From: Rhabdochromatium marinum
GTDB lineage: Bacteria; Pseudomonadota; Gammaproteobacteria; Chromatiales; Chromatiaceae
Assembly (NCBI RefSeq): GCF_016583795.1
Contig: NZ_NRRS01000025.1
Span: forward strand, 1-50,195
Length of the DNA: 50,195 nt
Direction: 5' to 3'
The notes below the pieces were generated by a model that ran no database searches, was not told where the DNA came from, and saw only the letters and a program-made list of their open reading frames with translations. Position 1 is the first letter of the stretch, and each line of letters starts with the position of its first letter. Below are positions 1-9,044 of the stretch, piece after piece. Made by a program: the position numbers and the translations under genes.

Positions 1-400
1 CGCGACGGGTGCGATTGAGGAAGCGCGGCGCCCGGTAGCGGGTTTTGCGGTGGCGTCTCGCGCGACGGAAGTTCCGGCGGGTTGTCAGCGCCTCACGAAT
101 CCGGGCGCCACGATGGGTCAGTTCCGCCAACCACAGCACAGGCGCGTCTCGGTACACCTCACCCGTGTCGGGGTCGATACGCTCAACATCGCGCACCAAT
201 GCAATCCCTGTGGTCTTGCTGCCCGGATCGAGCGATAGGCGCAGCGGCTGAGTCTTACCGCCGATGCGATCCTTGAGCCGAATGGTGAAGGGAGCCAGAC
301 GCACCACCACGGCACGTCCGTGCTTCAGTAACAGCCGCGCGCGTTTCTCCGTGCACGGCATCAGCGGACGCTTCTGTTTGTCGAGGACGAAGACAGCCAT
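1..400 (-). CDS. iscB: IscB RNA-guided nuclease, N-terminal 133 residues (runs off the window)
   Basis: IscB is the HNH/RuvC nuclease of OMEGA systems and the presumed ancestor of Cas9; it is guided by the omega-RNA encoded just upstream. Reading from the ATG at 400, the product opens with MAVFVLDKQKRPLMPC, the PLMP-type N-terminal domain. The RuvC-I strand LSLDPGSKTTGIAL follows, with the catalytic Asp at residue 58. An arginine-rich bridge helix spans about residues 100-130 (RRNFRRARRHRKTRYR). The reading frame is open to base 1. RuvC-II, HNH and RuvC-III would lie beyond the window, so completeness and activity cannot be judged. AGGA precedes the ATG by a few bases. No tnpA-like transposase is visible nearby. 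The family call is firm because domain order and motifs agree and the structured leader matches a second copy at 23.4 kb. Confidence 0.93.
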   Translation of the reverse strand, partial: MAVFVLDKQKRPLMPCTEKRARLLLKHGRAVVVRLAPFTIRLKDRIGGKTQPLRLSLDPGSKTTGIALVRDVERIDPDTGEVYRDAPVLWLAELTHRGARIREALTTRRNFRRARRHRKTRYRAPRFLNRTRR

Positions 401-670
401 TTCAATTCCTGCCCTTACGGGCCTGGTGACGGAGCCTGACGGCTCGCTCCCCTCGGGAAGGTCGGCAACCGGCTCCCGCCTGGCGGCGGCGATCAAAACC
501 TTCGGCGCTTTGCCTTTCGCCCGCATGATCCTGATCTTCCAGAGTCCGGGACTGAGGAAGCATCCCGGAGTGGGTCTTGACGACCTGTTGCAAACGCAGC
601 GGATTTTCACCGCTTTCCCTGGTCAACCCAGCTCTTTCAAGCTCCGGCCTTCAGGCCGGGGTAGTTGACC
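401..670 (-). ncRNA. IscB omega-RNA scaffold
   Basis: This is the structured leader between the insertion point and the iscB ATG. It starts GGTCAACTACCCC and forms a GGCCTGAAGGCC hairpin. It then carries GGTTGACCAGGG, the GCGGTGAAAATCCGC hairpin, a CGGGA/TCCCG hairpin and a 3' block ending CACCAGGCCCGTAAGGGCA. The same blocks in the same order occur at 23389-23585, with unrelated loops and middle section. Conserved stems with changed loops indicate a functional RNA. In known IscB systems the omega-RNA lies directly 5' of iscB with its guide at the 5' end. The exact 5' and 3' RNA ends are not visible. Confidence 0.85.
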
Positions 671-686
671 GATCCTCAGGGTGCAT
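671..686 (-). other. Predicted 16-nt guide of the left IscB omega-RNA
   Basis: The scaffold shared by the two omega-RNA copies begins at 670; the sequence 5' of it (ATGCACCCTGAGGATC) is not shared. In IscB elements the guide is the flanking DNA next to the element end. Here it covers the last two codons and the stop codon of btuB. The 16-nt length is taken from the family. Confidence 0.6.
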
Positions 687-2553
687 AACGCAGGGTGACG
701 AACAGCGTTCGCCCCGGCTGATTGTAATAAGCCGCTGTTTCATACGACTGATTGAACAGGTTTTCAAGGCGCCCCTGCAACCACAGCGTGCGGCTAAAAG
801 CATATTGAGCGCGCAGATCCACCAACGTAAAGCCATCGAGCCGGGTCTGGTTGGCAAAATCATCATAGCGGCGCCCAGCATAGGTCAAGGTACCGCCGAC
901 CGCGAAGCGCCCCAAGTCCCGATCCGCATCCAAGCGCAAACTCTGCTGCGGACGGCGCGCGAGCTGCTTGCCATGATTGGCACCCGGTGACGTATTAAGC
1001 GGATCGAGCAGGGTCAGATTGGCCATTAGATCCCAGTGGGCCAGGCGCGCGCTAGACCACAGCTCCAGACCCCGAATGCGCGCCGAATCGAGATTCGCCG
1101 GCGCCGAGGTGGTGGCATCAAAGGCAATCAGCTGATCGACATCGGTCTGATACAAGCTCAGCCCCCAGTCGCCCCAGGGATGCAAACCATTGAGCCCCAG
1201 CTCGCCGCTCCAGGCGGTTTCCGGATCGAGATCCGGATTGCCAAACCCCGGATAATACAGCTCATTGAAGGTGGGCGCCTTAAAGGCCGTGCCCCAGGAG
1301 GCGGTGAGCTGCCAACCATTGGCCAGCCAATAGCCCCACCCCAGGCTGCCGGTCGTGTAACCGCCAAAGGCCTGGTTGTCGTCATGGCGCAGGCTCAGGT
1401 GCAAATCCTGGGAGCCAAATTCGCCCAGATACTCGCCAAAGACCCCGAGATTGCGCCTGGAGTTCTCGGTATACTCAGGTTCGGTATCGATCCGATCACG
1501 CTGATAATCCAACCCAAATCCCAATTGTTGTCCGCTGGCCAGGCCGAGATGATTCACCCAGCTCAGACTGTCGCGGCGCGTGTCATAGTGGTTGACTTGA
1601 TCCGCATCGAAAAAAATTCTCGAATTGTCCCAGGTGCGGGCCAGTGACAGCTGACTCGACCACGACGCCAGCGGACGCAGCGCCAGATTCACCCCCGCCA
1701 CTTGCAGCAGAGTTCGGTTGTCATTGCCGGCATAGGGACTGCCGTCATACTGGGTATCGCCGGTGGAGCGCAGCGCATGGATGTCCACTTCCAATGCCTC
1801 TGAAAAGCGATAGCCCGCCCGCAGCGAGGCATTGTCGTTGCGATAGCCATCGCGATCCGGCTGATCGACAAAGCAGCCGGCGAGATTCGCGACGCCGGTG
1901 CAGGCATTAAAGCCTTCGCTGCGCTCAACACCCAGACCAGCATCGAACCAGACGCCGGCGTGGCCGCCCGACAAACCAAGATGCCCCTGCAGCGACTGAT
2001 AAGTGCCGGCACCAACCGACAGGCGCGCCTGGAGCGGGCCCCCGGTGGTACCATCAACGCCCTTGCGGGTAAAAATCTGCACCACGCCACCAATGGCCTC
2101 GGAGCCGTACAGGCTGGAGCGCGGACCGCGCACCACCTCAATGCGCTCGATCTGTTCAACCGGGATGTTCTGCCAGGGCACCGACCCCAGGGTGGCGGAC
2201 CCCACCTTGACCCCATCGATCAGCACCAGGGTGTGATCAGATTCGGTGCCACGCAAAAACAGCGACACCGGCTGGCCGGGGCCGCCGGAACTGCTCAGCG
2301 CCACCCCCGGCAGACCACGCAACACATCGGTCATGGTGCGCGACTGGCGCTGCTCCAACTCGGCACGCTCAATGACGGTGACCGAAGCCAATGTCTGCTG
2401 AGTGGTTTCCGGCATGCGCGTCGCCGTGACGACCAGCGGATCAAGCGTGGTGGGATCTTCGACCGCTGCAAGGGTCATGATGGGTAGGATCGTAGTGGGT
2501 AAAGCGCTCACCAGCGCAACGGGCAGCCAGCGCCCGCCAAAGGAATGATTCAT
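676..2553 (-). CDS. btuB: TonB-dependent outer-membrane receptor, vitamin B12 type
   Basis: This outer-membrane receptor imports cobalamin with energy from TonB. The 625-residue product is close to BtuB length. It has an N-terminal signal peptide, a TonB box around DPLVVTATRM, a plug domain (LRGLPGVALSS, LFLRGTESDHTLVLIDG) and a 22-strand-type barrel ending VTLRYAP. I chose the ATG at 2553 (MNHSFGG) because the longer TTG/ATG options upstream fall in the riboswitch expression platform and would put residues ahead of the signal peptide. Substrate assignment rests mainly on the cobalamin riboswitch upstream (2655-2850). No btuCDF genes are in view. The stop codon lies only 5 bases from the IscB element, which nevertheless leaves the reading frame intact. 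Confidence 0.9.
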   Translation of the reverse strand: MNHSFGGRWLPVALVSALPTTILPIMTLAAVEDPTTLDPLVVTATRMPETTQQTLASVTVIERAELEQRQSRTMTDVLRGLPGVALSSSGGPGQPVSLFLRGTESDHTLVLIDGVKVGSATLGSVPWQNIPVEQIERIEVVRGPRSSLYGSEAIGGVVQIFTRKGVDGTTGGPLQARLSVGAGTYQSLQGHLGLSGGHAGVWFDAGLGVERSEGFNACTGVANLAGCFVDQPDRDGYRNDNASLRAGYRFSEALEVDIHALRSTGDTQYDGSPYAGNDNRTLLQVAGVNLALRPLASWSSQLSLARTWDNSRIFFDADQVNHYDTRRDSLSWVNHLGLASGQQLGFGLDYQRDRIDTEPEYTENSRRNLGVFGEYLGEFGSQDLHLSLRHDDNQAFGGYTTGSLGWGYWLANGWQLTASWGTAFKAPTFNELYYPGFGNPDLDPETAWSGELGLNGLHPWGDWGLSLYQTDVDQLIAFDATTSAPANLDSARIRGLELWSSARLAHWDLMANLTLLDPLNTSPGANHGKQLARRPQQSLRLDADRDLGRFAVGGTLTYAGRRYDDFANQTRLDGFTLVDLRAQYAFSRTLWLQGRLENLFNQSYETAAYYNQPGRTLFVTLRYAP

Positions 2554-2654
2554 GGAGTTTTGGTCCCGCCCCGCGCTCCCGCTGGGGCTTTTGATACCGA
2601 CATGCCTGGACGGCATCACGCCTCAAGGGGACACAAAAACGCCGCCATACCCCG

Positions 2655-2850
2655 AATGCAGGCCGGTCTCCGGGCTCTCGAGCTGGAACAAGTCCGACCA
2701 GGACAAGTCCGGATGGCGACGCCTTCCCATCGCGCCGGTTGTTACACCGGCTACCACAGTGGCCTCGGTCACCATCGCTGCTCGACTACCGTTGCGGGGG
2801 CAGCGCCGGAGTCGCGACAGGTCATATCGCTGAACCGGCTTCCCGTTTCA
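2655..2850 (-). promoter_or_regulatory. Cobalamin (AdoCbl) riboswitch
   Basis: Read on the minus strand, the leader of btuB contains GGGAAGCCGGT, then GCGCTGCCCCCGCAACGGTA, then GCCACTGTGGTAGCCGG and GATGGGAAGG. It closes with the B12 box AGCCCGGAGACCGGCCTGCA at about 2656-2675. These are the hallmark boxes of the cobalamin riboswitch in their usual order. The stretch between the B12 box and the ATG contains a GCCCC/GGGGC hairpin near 2570-2595 that could mask the start. Expected effect: btuB is switched off when cobalamin is plentiful. Confidence 0.93.
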
Positions 2851-2906
2851 ATTCGCGCTGCAATGCTCTCAGCAGAGTGCGAATCACCTAGCATCCATAG
2901 GGTTTT

Positions 2907-2936
2907 AGCCTAAGCCTTGGGGGTGTTGGGCGTCAA
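2907..2936 (-). promoter_or_regulatory. Possible sigma-70 promoter for the btuB leader
   Basis: On the minus strand TTGACG (2936-2931) and TAGGCT (2912-2907) are separated by 18 bases and lie about 55 bases ahead of the riboswitch aptamer. The -35 overlaps the end of the upstream asnO gene. The -10 match is weak. Confidence 0.3.
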
Positions 2937-4717
2937 ATGCCCTGCCCCGCCAATCGCTGCAACCAGTACTCCAGCAAGGCCAGTTGCCACAGCTTGCTGC
3001 CCTGGATGCGGGTGTGATGCTGATCGGGGGCGTCGAGCAGTTCATCAATCATCGTGCGGCGGTAGAGTCCGCGCTCGCGACAACTCTGTGAGTGCAAAAT
3101 ATCGCGCATAAAGTCGAGGAACTCGCCGCGCACATATTTGAGCGCCGGCATGGGAAAATAGCCCTTAGGCCGGTCGATCACGGCATCCGGCAGTCGGCCG
3201 CGCGCCACCTGTTTGAGCAGGAATTTGCCGTCATCCTGCAATCTCAGCCCCGGTGGACAACGTGCGGCCAGTTCCACCAGATGATGATCCAGGAAAGGCA
3301 CCCGCGCCTCCAGCCCCCAGGCCATGGTCATGTTATCGACCCGCTTAACCGGATCATCGACAATCAGGGTGGTCACATCCAGGCGCAGCACGGCATCAAT
3401 GATTTCATCCGCGTCCGGTTCGGCGAGCTTGGCTGCCAACAGCGCCTCGGTGTAGTCATCCCCGGCATAGGGCGCGGTGACCAGGCGCAGATACTCGTCA
3501 TGATCGCGGTCGAAATAATGCCGCCGCAGCCGATCAACCGCTGAGCCTTGCGTCTCGGCGGCGATGCGCGGATACCAGAAATAGCCGCCGAACACCTCAT
3601 CGGCGCCCTGCCCCGACTGCACCACCTTAATCTCGCGCGACACCTGCTCGGCGAGCAGATAAAAGGCCACCGCATCCTGGCCGAACATGGGCTCGGCCAT
3701 GGCATCAACCGCCTCGGGCAGCCGTCGCAGCACCTCGGCATTGGGCACCAGAAAGCGATGATGGCGGGTGCCATAGCGCGCCACCACCTGATCGGAATAG
3801 AGAAACTCGCTGCCGGCCTCCTCAGGTGTGTCTTCAAAGCCGACCGAGAAAGTCATCAGATCACGCGCGCCGGCCTCGGCCAGCAGCGCCACCAGCAGAC
3901 TGGAGTCCAGCCCACCGGAGAGCAACACCCCAACCGGCACATCGGCGATCTCCAGACGTTTGCGCACCGCCTGCATGAGTTGGTCATAAACCGCCGCAAC
4001 CCAGTCCGACTCGCGGCGCGCCACCCGCTCGCGGGTTGCATTCAGGCGCCAGTAACACGCACCCTGCTCGCGCCCCTCGGCATCGATTCGCAGCCAGTGC
4101 GCCGGTTCCAGCTTGCGCACGCCTTTGAGCACGGTACGCGGCGCGGGCACAACAGCATGCAAGGTGAACAGATGATGCAGCGCTACCGCATCCAGTTCAG
4201 TATCCACCTCACCGCCGGCCAGCAACGCCTGGGTGTTGGAAGCAAAGCGCAGGCGGTGCGCATCGCGCGTCCAATACAGCGGTTTAATCCCGAAGCGATC
4301 CCGCGCAAGGAATAGCACGCGCCGGTTGGCATCCCAGAGCGCAAAGGCAAACATGCCATCCAGGCGCGCCACACAATCCTCACCCCAGGCGTGCCAGGCT
4401 TTCAGGATGACCTCGGTATCCCCGCCGGAAAAGAACCCATAGCCCAGGTCGCATAATTGCGCCCGCAGGTCCGGGTAGTTGTAAATCGTGCCATTAAACA
4501 CCAGCGCCAGTCCCAGGCACTGATCCACCATCGGCTGATTGGCGCGCACCGACAGATCGATAATCGACAGCCGTCGATGCCCCAATCCCAGCGCGCCATC
4601 GCTGTAACTGCCGCCATGATCCGGCCCGCGCGGCGTAAGCCGCTCCATCATGCGCGCAATGCGCCCCAGGTCCGCTGGCGCCCCGTCGAAGTTCAATTCA
4701 CCACAGATTCCGCACAC
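2933..4717 (-). CDS. asnO: N-acetylglutaminylglutamine amidotransferase (asparagine-synthase family)
   Basis: The predicted reaction is amidation of the dipeptide N-acetylglutaminylglutamine to NAGGN, an osmoprotectant, using glutamine and ATP. The N-terminal class II glutaminase domain opens [11 protein letters not shown] and contains [11 protein letters not shown] and [11 protein letters not shown]. The C-terminal synthetase domain has the pyrophosphate loop [11 protein letters not shown] at about residue 255. The product is 594 residues, the usual length. I use the GTG at 4717 because the catalytic Cys must follow the initiator Met directly; starts further upstream would bury it. GGGTGAT lies a few bases ahead. 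The overall sequence resembles the TIGR03104 type more than housekeeping AsnB. The usual partner, the ngg synthetase, is not in the window: the flanking genes are btuB and sodB. Confidence 0.78.
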   Translation of the reverse strand: MCGICGELNFDGAPADLGRIARMMERLTPRGPDHGGSYSDGALGLGHRRLSIIDLSVRANQPMVDQCLGLALVFNGTIYNYPDLRAQLCDLGYGFFSGGDTEVILKAWHAWGEDCVARLDGMFAFALWDANRRVLFLARDRFGIKPLYWTRDAHRLRFASNTQALLAGGEVDTELDAVALHHLFTLHAVVPAPRTVLKGVRKLEPAHWLRIDAEGREQGACYWRLNATRERVARRESDWVAAVYDQLMQAVRKRLEIADVPVGVLLSGGLDSSLLVALLAEAGARDLMTFSVGFEDTPEEAGSEFLYSDQVVARYGTRHHRFLVPNAEVLRRLPEAVDAMAEPMFGQDAVAFYLLAEQVSREIKVVQSGQGADEVFGGYFWYPRIAAETQGSAVDRLRRHYFDRDHDEYLRLVTAPYAGDDYTEALLAAKLAEPDADEIIDAVLRLDVTTLIVDDPVKRVDNMTMAWGLEARVPFLDHHLVELAARCPPGLRLQDDGKFLLKQVARGRLPDAVIDRPKGYFPMPALKYVRGEFLDFMRDILHSQSCRERGLYRRTMIDELLDAPDQHHTRIQGSKLWQLALLEYWLQRLAGQGI

Positions 4718-4830
4718 AATCAATCACCCGCAAAGCTCGATCCACCGATTTGTCCGCCCGACCCTTGAGTTCCCGGCAGCGATACCTACCTTGTCAGCAC
4801 AAAGATCATTTCACCCTCTGGAGGTCTATC

Positions 4831-5412
4831 ATGGCACACGAACTGCCCGCCCTGCCCTACGAGAAAAACGCCCTTGAGCCGGTCATCTCCGCCGAAACCC
4901 TCGAGTATCACTACGGCAAGCACCATCAGACCTATGTCACCAATCTTAACAATCTGATCGGCGGCACTGAGTTTGAAAGTCTGGCGCTCGAAGACATCAT
5001 CAAAAAAGCCTCCGGCGGCATCTTCAACAACGCTGCCCAGGTCTGGAATCACAGCTTCTACTGGCAGTGTCTCAGCCCCAACGGCGGCGGTGCTCCCAGC
5101 GGCGCGCTGGCCGAGGCCATTAACGCCAAGTTTGGCAGCTTTGATGAATTCAAGAAGCAGTTCTCAGCCTCGGCGGCCGGCAATTTCGGCTCCGGCTGGA
5201 CCTGGCTGGTGAAGAACGCCGATGGCAGCGTCGAGATCACCAACACCTCCAACGCCGCCACCCCCATGACCGAAGGCAAAACCGCCCTGCTGACCGTCGA
5301 TGTCTGGGAGCACGCCTACTACATCGACTACCGCAATGCCCGGCCTAAGTATCTCGAAGCCATCTGGGACAAAATCAACTGGGACTTTGTCGCGCAGAAT
5401 TTTGCCGGCTGA
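4831..5412 (+). CDS. sodB: Superoxide dismutase [Fe]
   Basis: This cytoplasmic enzyme dismutates superoxide to oxygen and hydrogen peroxide. It has 193 residues, the same length class as E. coli SodB. Metal ligands are visible as His27 ([10 protein letters not shown]), the His of WNHSFYW, and Asp and His of [11 protein letters not shown]. The Gln in NNAAQVWNH is the outer-sphere residue typical of iron rather than manganese enzymes. The ATG at 4831 is preceded by a strong GGAGG. The gene is divergent from asnO, with about 110 bases between the starts, and convergent with the GGDEF-EAL gene. It has no signal peptide. Confidence 0.96.
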   Translation: MAHELPALPYEKNALEPVISAETLEYHYGKHHQTYVTNLNNLIGGTEFESLALEDIIKKASGGIFNNAAQVWNHSFYWQCLSPNGGGAPSGALAEAINAKFGSFDEFKKQFSASAAGNFGSGWTWLVKNADGSVEITNTSNAATPMTEGKTALLTVDVWEHAYYIDYRNARPKYLEAIWDKINWDFVAQNFAG

Positions 5413-5496
5413 TCCCTCTGGCACGCGCATGGCGACTGCGACAGCAGTTGTCATGCCCGCTGTCTCCTGCTGAACGGCGTGCCAAACGGGCGCGCT

Positions 5497-7491
5497 TCAG
5501 GTCAACTGCTCCACCAAGGGCTGCGGTCGGCCAAGCAAATACCCCTGCCCATAGTCTATTCCGATGGCTCGCAGCGCCGCGAGCTGCTCTTCGGTCTCAA
5601 CAAACTCGGCAATGGTGCGCTGCTGGCGCAAGCGCGCAATCTGATGAATATAGCGCACGGTTTCGTGATCGACCGGATCGGTGAGCATGTCGCGAATGAA
5701 GCTGCCATCGATTTTGATGCGATCAAAGGGCAGCGACTTCAGATACTCAAATGACGACAGCCCGGTGCCAAAATCATCCAGCGCCACCTTGATCCCGGCC
5801 GCACGGCAGCGGGCAATAAAATCCGAGGCTTGAGGCAGATTGCCAATCGCCGAGGTTTCGGTCACCTCCACCACCAGTTTGTGCCAGGGAAAGTCCTGCT
5901 GCGCCAGCAGATCTCCGAACCAGGCCTGAAAATCCGGGTGTGTCAGCGTACTGCCGGAGAGATTGATGCTGGCGAATCCCAGCGCCTCCAGATGGGCGGG
6001 ATGCTGTTCCATGGCGGCAAAAAAGGCCGCAAAGACGTATTGGTCGATTGCACTCATAAGCTGATACTGCTCCGCCGCCGGCAGAAACAGCCCAGGTGAC
6101 ATCAGCTCGCCAGTGCTGCTGCGCAGGCGCAACAGGATTTCGTAATTGTTCCCGGTCGGCTCAGTCAGAGGCACAATCGGCTGGGCAAACAGCTCGAACC
6201 GCGCCGGCCCCTGTCGCAAGGCTTCCTTGATAGCGCTGGCGGCGAGCCGCTCGGCACTTTCGCGCCGCTGGCGCTCGGTGTCCGCACGATGGCAATCGAT
6301 CTGATTATGTCCGCGCAGCCGCGCCTGTTTCAGCGCCGAATTCACCACCGTCATCAGCCCATCGCGGTTGTATTCCAACGGCTGAAACACCACCACACCA
6401 GCACTCGCGGTCATATCAAAGGCGAAGGCCTCCCAGCGAAACCGCAACTCGCCAATGCGATCCAACAGTCGGCGGGTATCCTGCCGCGCGCGGGTTTCAT
6501 CACAGTTGGGCAGCAGTGCGAAGAACTCATCGCCGCCGATGCGCGCCAGGACGTTCGGCGCCGGCCAGTGATCGCGACACAGTTGTGCAACCTGTTTGAG
6601 CAGATGATCGCCCGCCAACTGGCCAGCACTGTCGTTGACCAGCTTGAACAGATCCAGGTCAATCTGCACCAGCGCATGCTCACCCTCCCCTTCGCCCAGC
6701 AAAGGCTCCAGCGCCTGGTTGAAGCCATAGCGATTCAGCAATCCGGTCAGGGTGTCGTGATAGCTCAGATAGCGCAGTTCCTCCGTGGAGCGGGTGATCT
6801 GCCCGATCATGGTGTTATAACCGGCGTACAGCTCGGCAACCTCATTGCGCGCCACGGTCTGCGCGGTGGTGAAGCGATTGGCACGCGGGTCATTGCTGCG
6901 CATGGTGCGCGCCAGATCAATAAACGGCCGGGTATAAAACCCTCCCACCCACAGCGCCAATAACAGCCCGAGCAGCAGCGCCGCCGGATACAAGACCAGC
7001 AGCGTCAGAATGCGCTGCCGCAGCCCGGTGTGGTAACGCGCCAGATCAAGGGCATAACAGGCCGTGCCCAAGCGGGCGGCCTGGTTCAGATGACCAATGT
7101 CCAGCGCTTCGCACAGCGACAGATGCGTGCGACTGATCCGAGGCGCGGCGGCAGCGAATGGATGCGCGGGCAGAACCGAGTTCGCGTCTTCGCGCAGATA
7201 GCGATAGACCGGCTGGTCGGTGCGATCAAACAACATCAGCTCATCGAGCGGCTGAAAGCCAGCAAGACGAAAGCTCATGTTGGCATGCTGATCAACCGAG
7301 GAATCCAGCAGCACCTTGATCAGATCCTGGCGCAACGCCCGATGCAGGGTGGTCGCCTGCTCAACCGCCATGGCCTGGCGATCGCGCACATCCAGCGCGT
7401 AAGTCAGCCCCAACACCAGCAGGGTGACCAGCGTCAGCAACAGCCCCACCAGCAGCAGCAGCTGGGTGCGAATACTGAGCCTTTGCCACAT
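5497..7491 (-). CDS. Membrane GGDEF-EAL protein (cyclic-di-GMP turnover)
   Basis: The 664-residue inner-membrane sensor has membrane segments at about residues 11-33 and 161-184 with a periplasmic sensor region of roughly 125 residues between them. A HAMP-like linker follows, then GGDEF (intact, residues 319-323) and EAL. The EAL signature reads EILLRL at residues 451-456 instead of EALLR. Other phosphodiesterase residues look present: VTETSA, LDDFGTGLSS (DDFGTG at 572-577) and KIDGSF. Both making and breaking c-di-GMP are therefore possible; LapD-like sensing is an alternative. The start lies 4 bases after the stop of the rhodanese gene upstream, so the two are probably one operon and translationally coupled. 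That pairing suggests the sensor may respond to sulfur chemistry in the periplasm, which is inference. Confidence 0.88.
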   Translation of the reverse strand: MWQRLSIRTQLLLLVGLLLTLVTLLVLGLTYALDVRDRQAMAVEQATTLHRALRQDLIKVLLDSSVDQHANMSFRLAGFQPLDELMLFDRTDQPVYRYLREDANSVLPAHPFAAAAPRISRTHLSLCEALDIGHLNQAARLGTACYALDLARYHTGLRQRILTLLVLYPAALLLGLLLALWVGGFYTRPFIDLARTMRSNDPRANRFTTAQTVARNEVAELYAGYNTMIGQITRSTEELRYLSYHDTLTGLLNRYGFNQALEPLLGEGEGEHALVQIDLDLFKLVNDSAGQLAGDHLLKQVAQLCRDHWPAPNVLARIGGDEFFALLPNCDETRARQDTRRLLDRIGELRFRWEAFAFDMTASAGVVVFQPLEYNRDGLMTVVNSALKQARLRGHNQIDCHRADTERQRRESAERLAASAIKEALRQGPARFELFAQPIVPLTEPTGNNYEILLRLRSSTGELMSPGLFLPAAEQYQLMSAIDQYVFAAFFAAMEQHPAHLEALGFASINLSGSTLTHPDFQAWFGDLLAQQDFPWHKLVVEVTETSAIGNLPQASDFIARCRAAGIKVALDDFGTGLSSFEYLKSLPFDRIKIDGSFIRDMLTDPVDHETVRYIHQIARLRQQRTIAEFVETEEQLAALRAIGIDYGQGYLLGRPQPLVEQLT

Positions 7492-7495
7492 CGCC

Positions 7496-8413
7496 TTAGG
7501 GATCCGGCTGCCCGTCCGGTCCGATAATCGGCAAGCTCGGATCGTTGCCCCACTCCAGCCAGGAACCGTCGTAGTTCACAACCTGATAACCAAGCTCACG
7601 CAAGGCAATATAGTTGACCGACGACACGCGACCAATGTCGCAATACAGCACCAACGCAGAGTCCTTGGGCACCTTCGCATAGAGCGCCGCGAGTGCATCA
7701 AGATCCCGCAGCGCCGAGCCATCCGGCGCCGTTGCCAGATGCTCATGCACCGGCACATTGATCGCCGATGGAATATGCCCATAACGCTGCGCCTTGGACA
7801 CCTGCCCCTCATACGCCTCGGACGTGCGCGCATCAACGATCAACTGCGCGGGATTGGAGATGGCCAGCTGCGTGGTAAAGCGCGTCGCAATGCGGCGCGG
7901 GTCGAGTTCGGCGATGTATTGACTGCGCGCGGGCCTCGCCTCAGCGGTCGAGAGTGGATACCCACTCGCCTGCCAACCCGCAAAGCCCTGATCGAGTAGC
8001 TGCAAATCCTTCAGACCATAGACCTCAAGTGCCCAAAAGACGCGCGCCGCCTCCAGCAGTTTGCCATCGTCGTAGACAATGGTCGGCGCATCCCGGGTGA
8101 TGCCCAGATCACGCAGCTGCTCCTGCATCACCCGCGGCTCAGTAATACGCCCGTTGCGCTGGCGATCACTGTAGGTCGCGCGCTCGGGGAAATTCACCGC
8201 GCCCGGAATATGCCCCTGCGCATAGTCCTTCGGGGGACGCGCATCAATGATCACCAACCCCGGCTGATCGAGATGCGCCTTTAGCCACTCAGGTGCCACA
8301 CGCAAGGACTCAGCCAAACCTGGCGCGGCCCAGCACGCAAGCACCAGGGCAACCCCCAGCCAGACCGGAACCCGCGCCCCGCGCGCCATGAAAACAGATA
8401 CTGATGGCAGCAT
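7496..8413 (-). CDS. Periplasmic two-domain sulfurtransferase (rhodanese family)
   Basis: The 305-residue protein begins with a signal peptide (VWLGVALVLACWAAPGLAES). Two rhodanese domains follow: the first contains VIIDARPPKDYAQGHIPGA and lacks a catalytic Cys in the expected place, the second contains IVDARTSEAYEG, YGHIPSAINVP and the active-site loop YCDIGRVSS. This arrangement, inactive then active domain, is that of thiosulfate and 3-mercaptopyruvate sulfurtransferases. The loop CDIGRVS matches neither the classic CRxGxT nor the CGSGVTA form, so the donor is uncertain. The ATG at 8413 has GGAGG six bases upstream, which fixes the start. It heads the operon with the GGDEF-EAL gene and is divergent from the GlcG-like gene. 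Confidence 0.87.
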   Translation of the reverse strand: MLPSVSVFMARGARVPVWLGVALVLACWAAPGLAESLRVAPEWLKAHLDQPGLVIIDARPPKDYAQGHIPGAVNFPERATYSDRQRNGRITEPRVMQEQLRDLGITRDAPTIVYDDGKLLEAARVFWALEVYGLKDLQLLDQGFAGWQASGYPLSTAEARPARSQYIAELDPRRIATRFTTQLAISNPAQLIVDARTSEAYEGQVSKAQRYGHIPSAINVPVHEHLATAPDGSALRDLDALAALYAKVPKDSALVLYCDIGRVSSVNYIALRELGYQVVNYDGSWLEWGNDPSLPIIGPDGQPDP

Positions 8414-8525
8414 ACAGACCTCCAGCGTTGATTTGCGAAGACCGAGACCCTAACCTTTAGCCTACTATAGATTCCGGTCACGAACAGCCGCAAAACAATG
8501 GTCTGACCCAATGAGGAGTCCTCGA

Positions 8526-9023
8526 ATGAAAGCTTTACCCACACTAACCGCCGCCCTCGCCATCAGCCTGCTCGGCCAAGCCACACTGGCCGCAGACGAC
8601 CCCATGACCATCAGCGTCAAACGGCTCACGCTCGCTAGCGCCCAACAGGTTGCCCAGGGCGCCATTGAGGCCTGTCGCGACAAAGGCATTCAGATCGGTG
8701 TGACCGTGGTGGATCGCGATGGTGTCATTCAAGCCCAGCTGCGCGACACCATCGCAGCCCCGATTACCGTGCCGATCAGCTATAAGAAAGCTTACACCGC
8801 CGCCAACTTCAACGCCGCCACCTCCGCGCTTGAATCCCGCGCTGACACCGGCGTGGGCCGGCAGCCGTTTTTGATCATGTCCGCCGGTGGCCTCACCATC
8901 GAAGCCGGTGGCACCCTGCTTGGCGCCGTCGGAGTCAGTGGCGCCCCCAGCGGTGAAACCGACGAAGCCTGCGCCCGCGCCGGTATTGCAGCCATTCAGG
9001 ACGATCTGGAACTGTCGCTCTGA
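8526..9023 (+). CDS. GlcG/HbpS-family secreted protein
   Basis: The 165-residue product has a signal peptide (TLTAALAISLLGQATLAADD) and one GlcG/HbpS-type domain: LTLASAQQVAQGAIEACRDKG, VTVVDRDGVIQAQLRD, and a Gly-rich C-terminal part (IEAGGTLLGAVGVSGAPSGETDEACARAG) are typical. Members bind haem or small ligands and often sense redox state; the ligand here is unknown. The ATG at 8526 is chosen because AGGAG lies at 8513-8517, inside what a longer reading would translate. The gene stands alone and is divergent from the rhodanese gene by 112 bases, in a cluster of envelope and periplasmic functions. Confidence 0.85.
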   Translation: MKALPTLTAALAISLLGQATLAADDPMTISVKRLTLASAQQVAQGAIEACRDKGIQIGVTVVDRDGVIQAQLRDTIAAPITVPISYKKAYTAANFNAATSALESRADTGVGRQPFLIMSAGGLTIEAGGTLLGAVGVSGAPSGETDEACARAGIAAIQDDLELSL

Positions 9024-9044
9024 CCCGTTCGCACTCTGCGGTGA

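Noticed and set aside
402-668. Two small open frames over the left omega-RNA
   Set aside because: They follow RNA hairpins and run in opposite directions. The region's similarity to 23389-23585 is at the level of RNA structure, not protein.
676-700. Truncation of btuB by the IscB element
   Set aside because: The product has full length and a plausible barrel end (VTLRYAP); the insertion lies after the stop codon.
5413-5496. Inverted GGCACGC/GCGTGCC between sodB and the GGDEF-EAL gene as a terminator
   Set aside because: The arms are 7 bases with a long spacer and no T-run; evidence is too weak to annotate.
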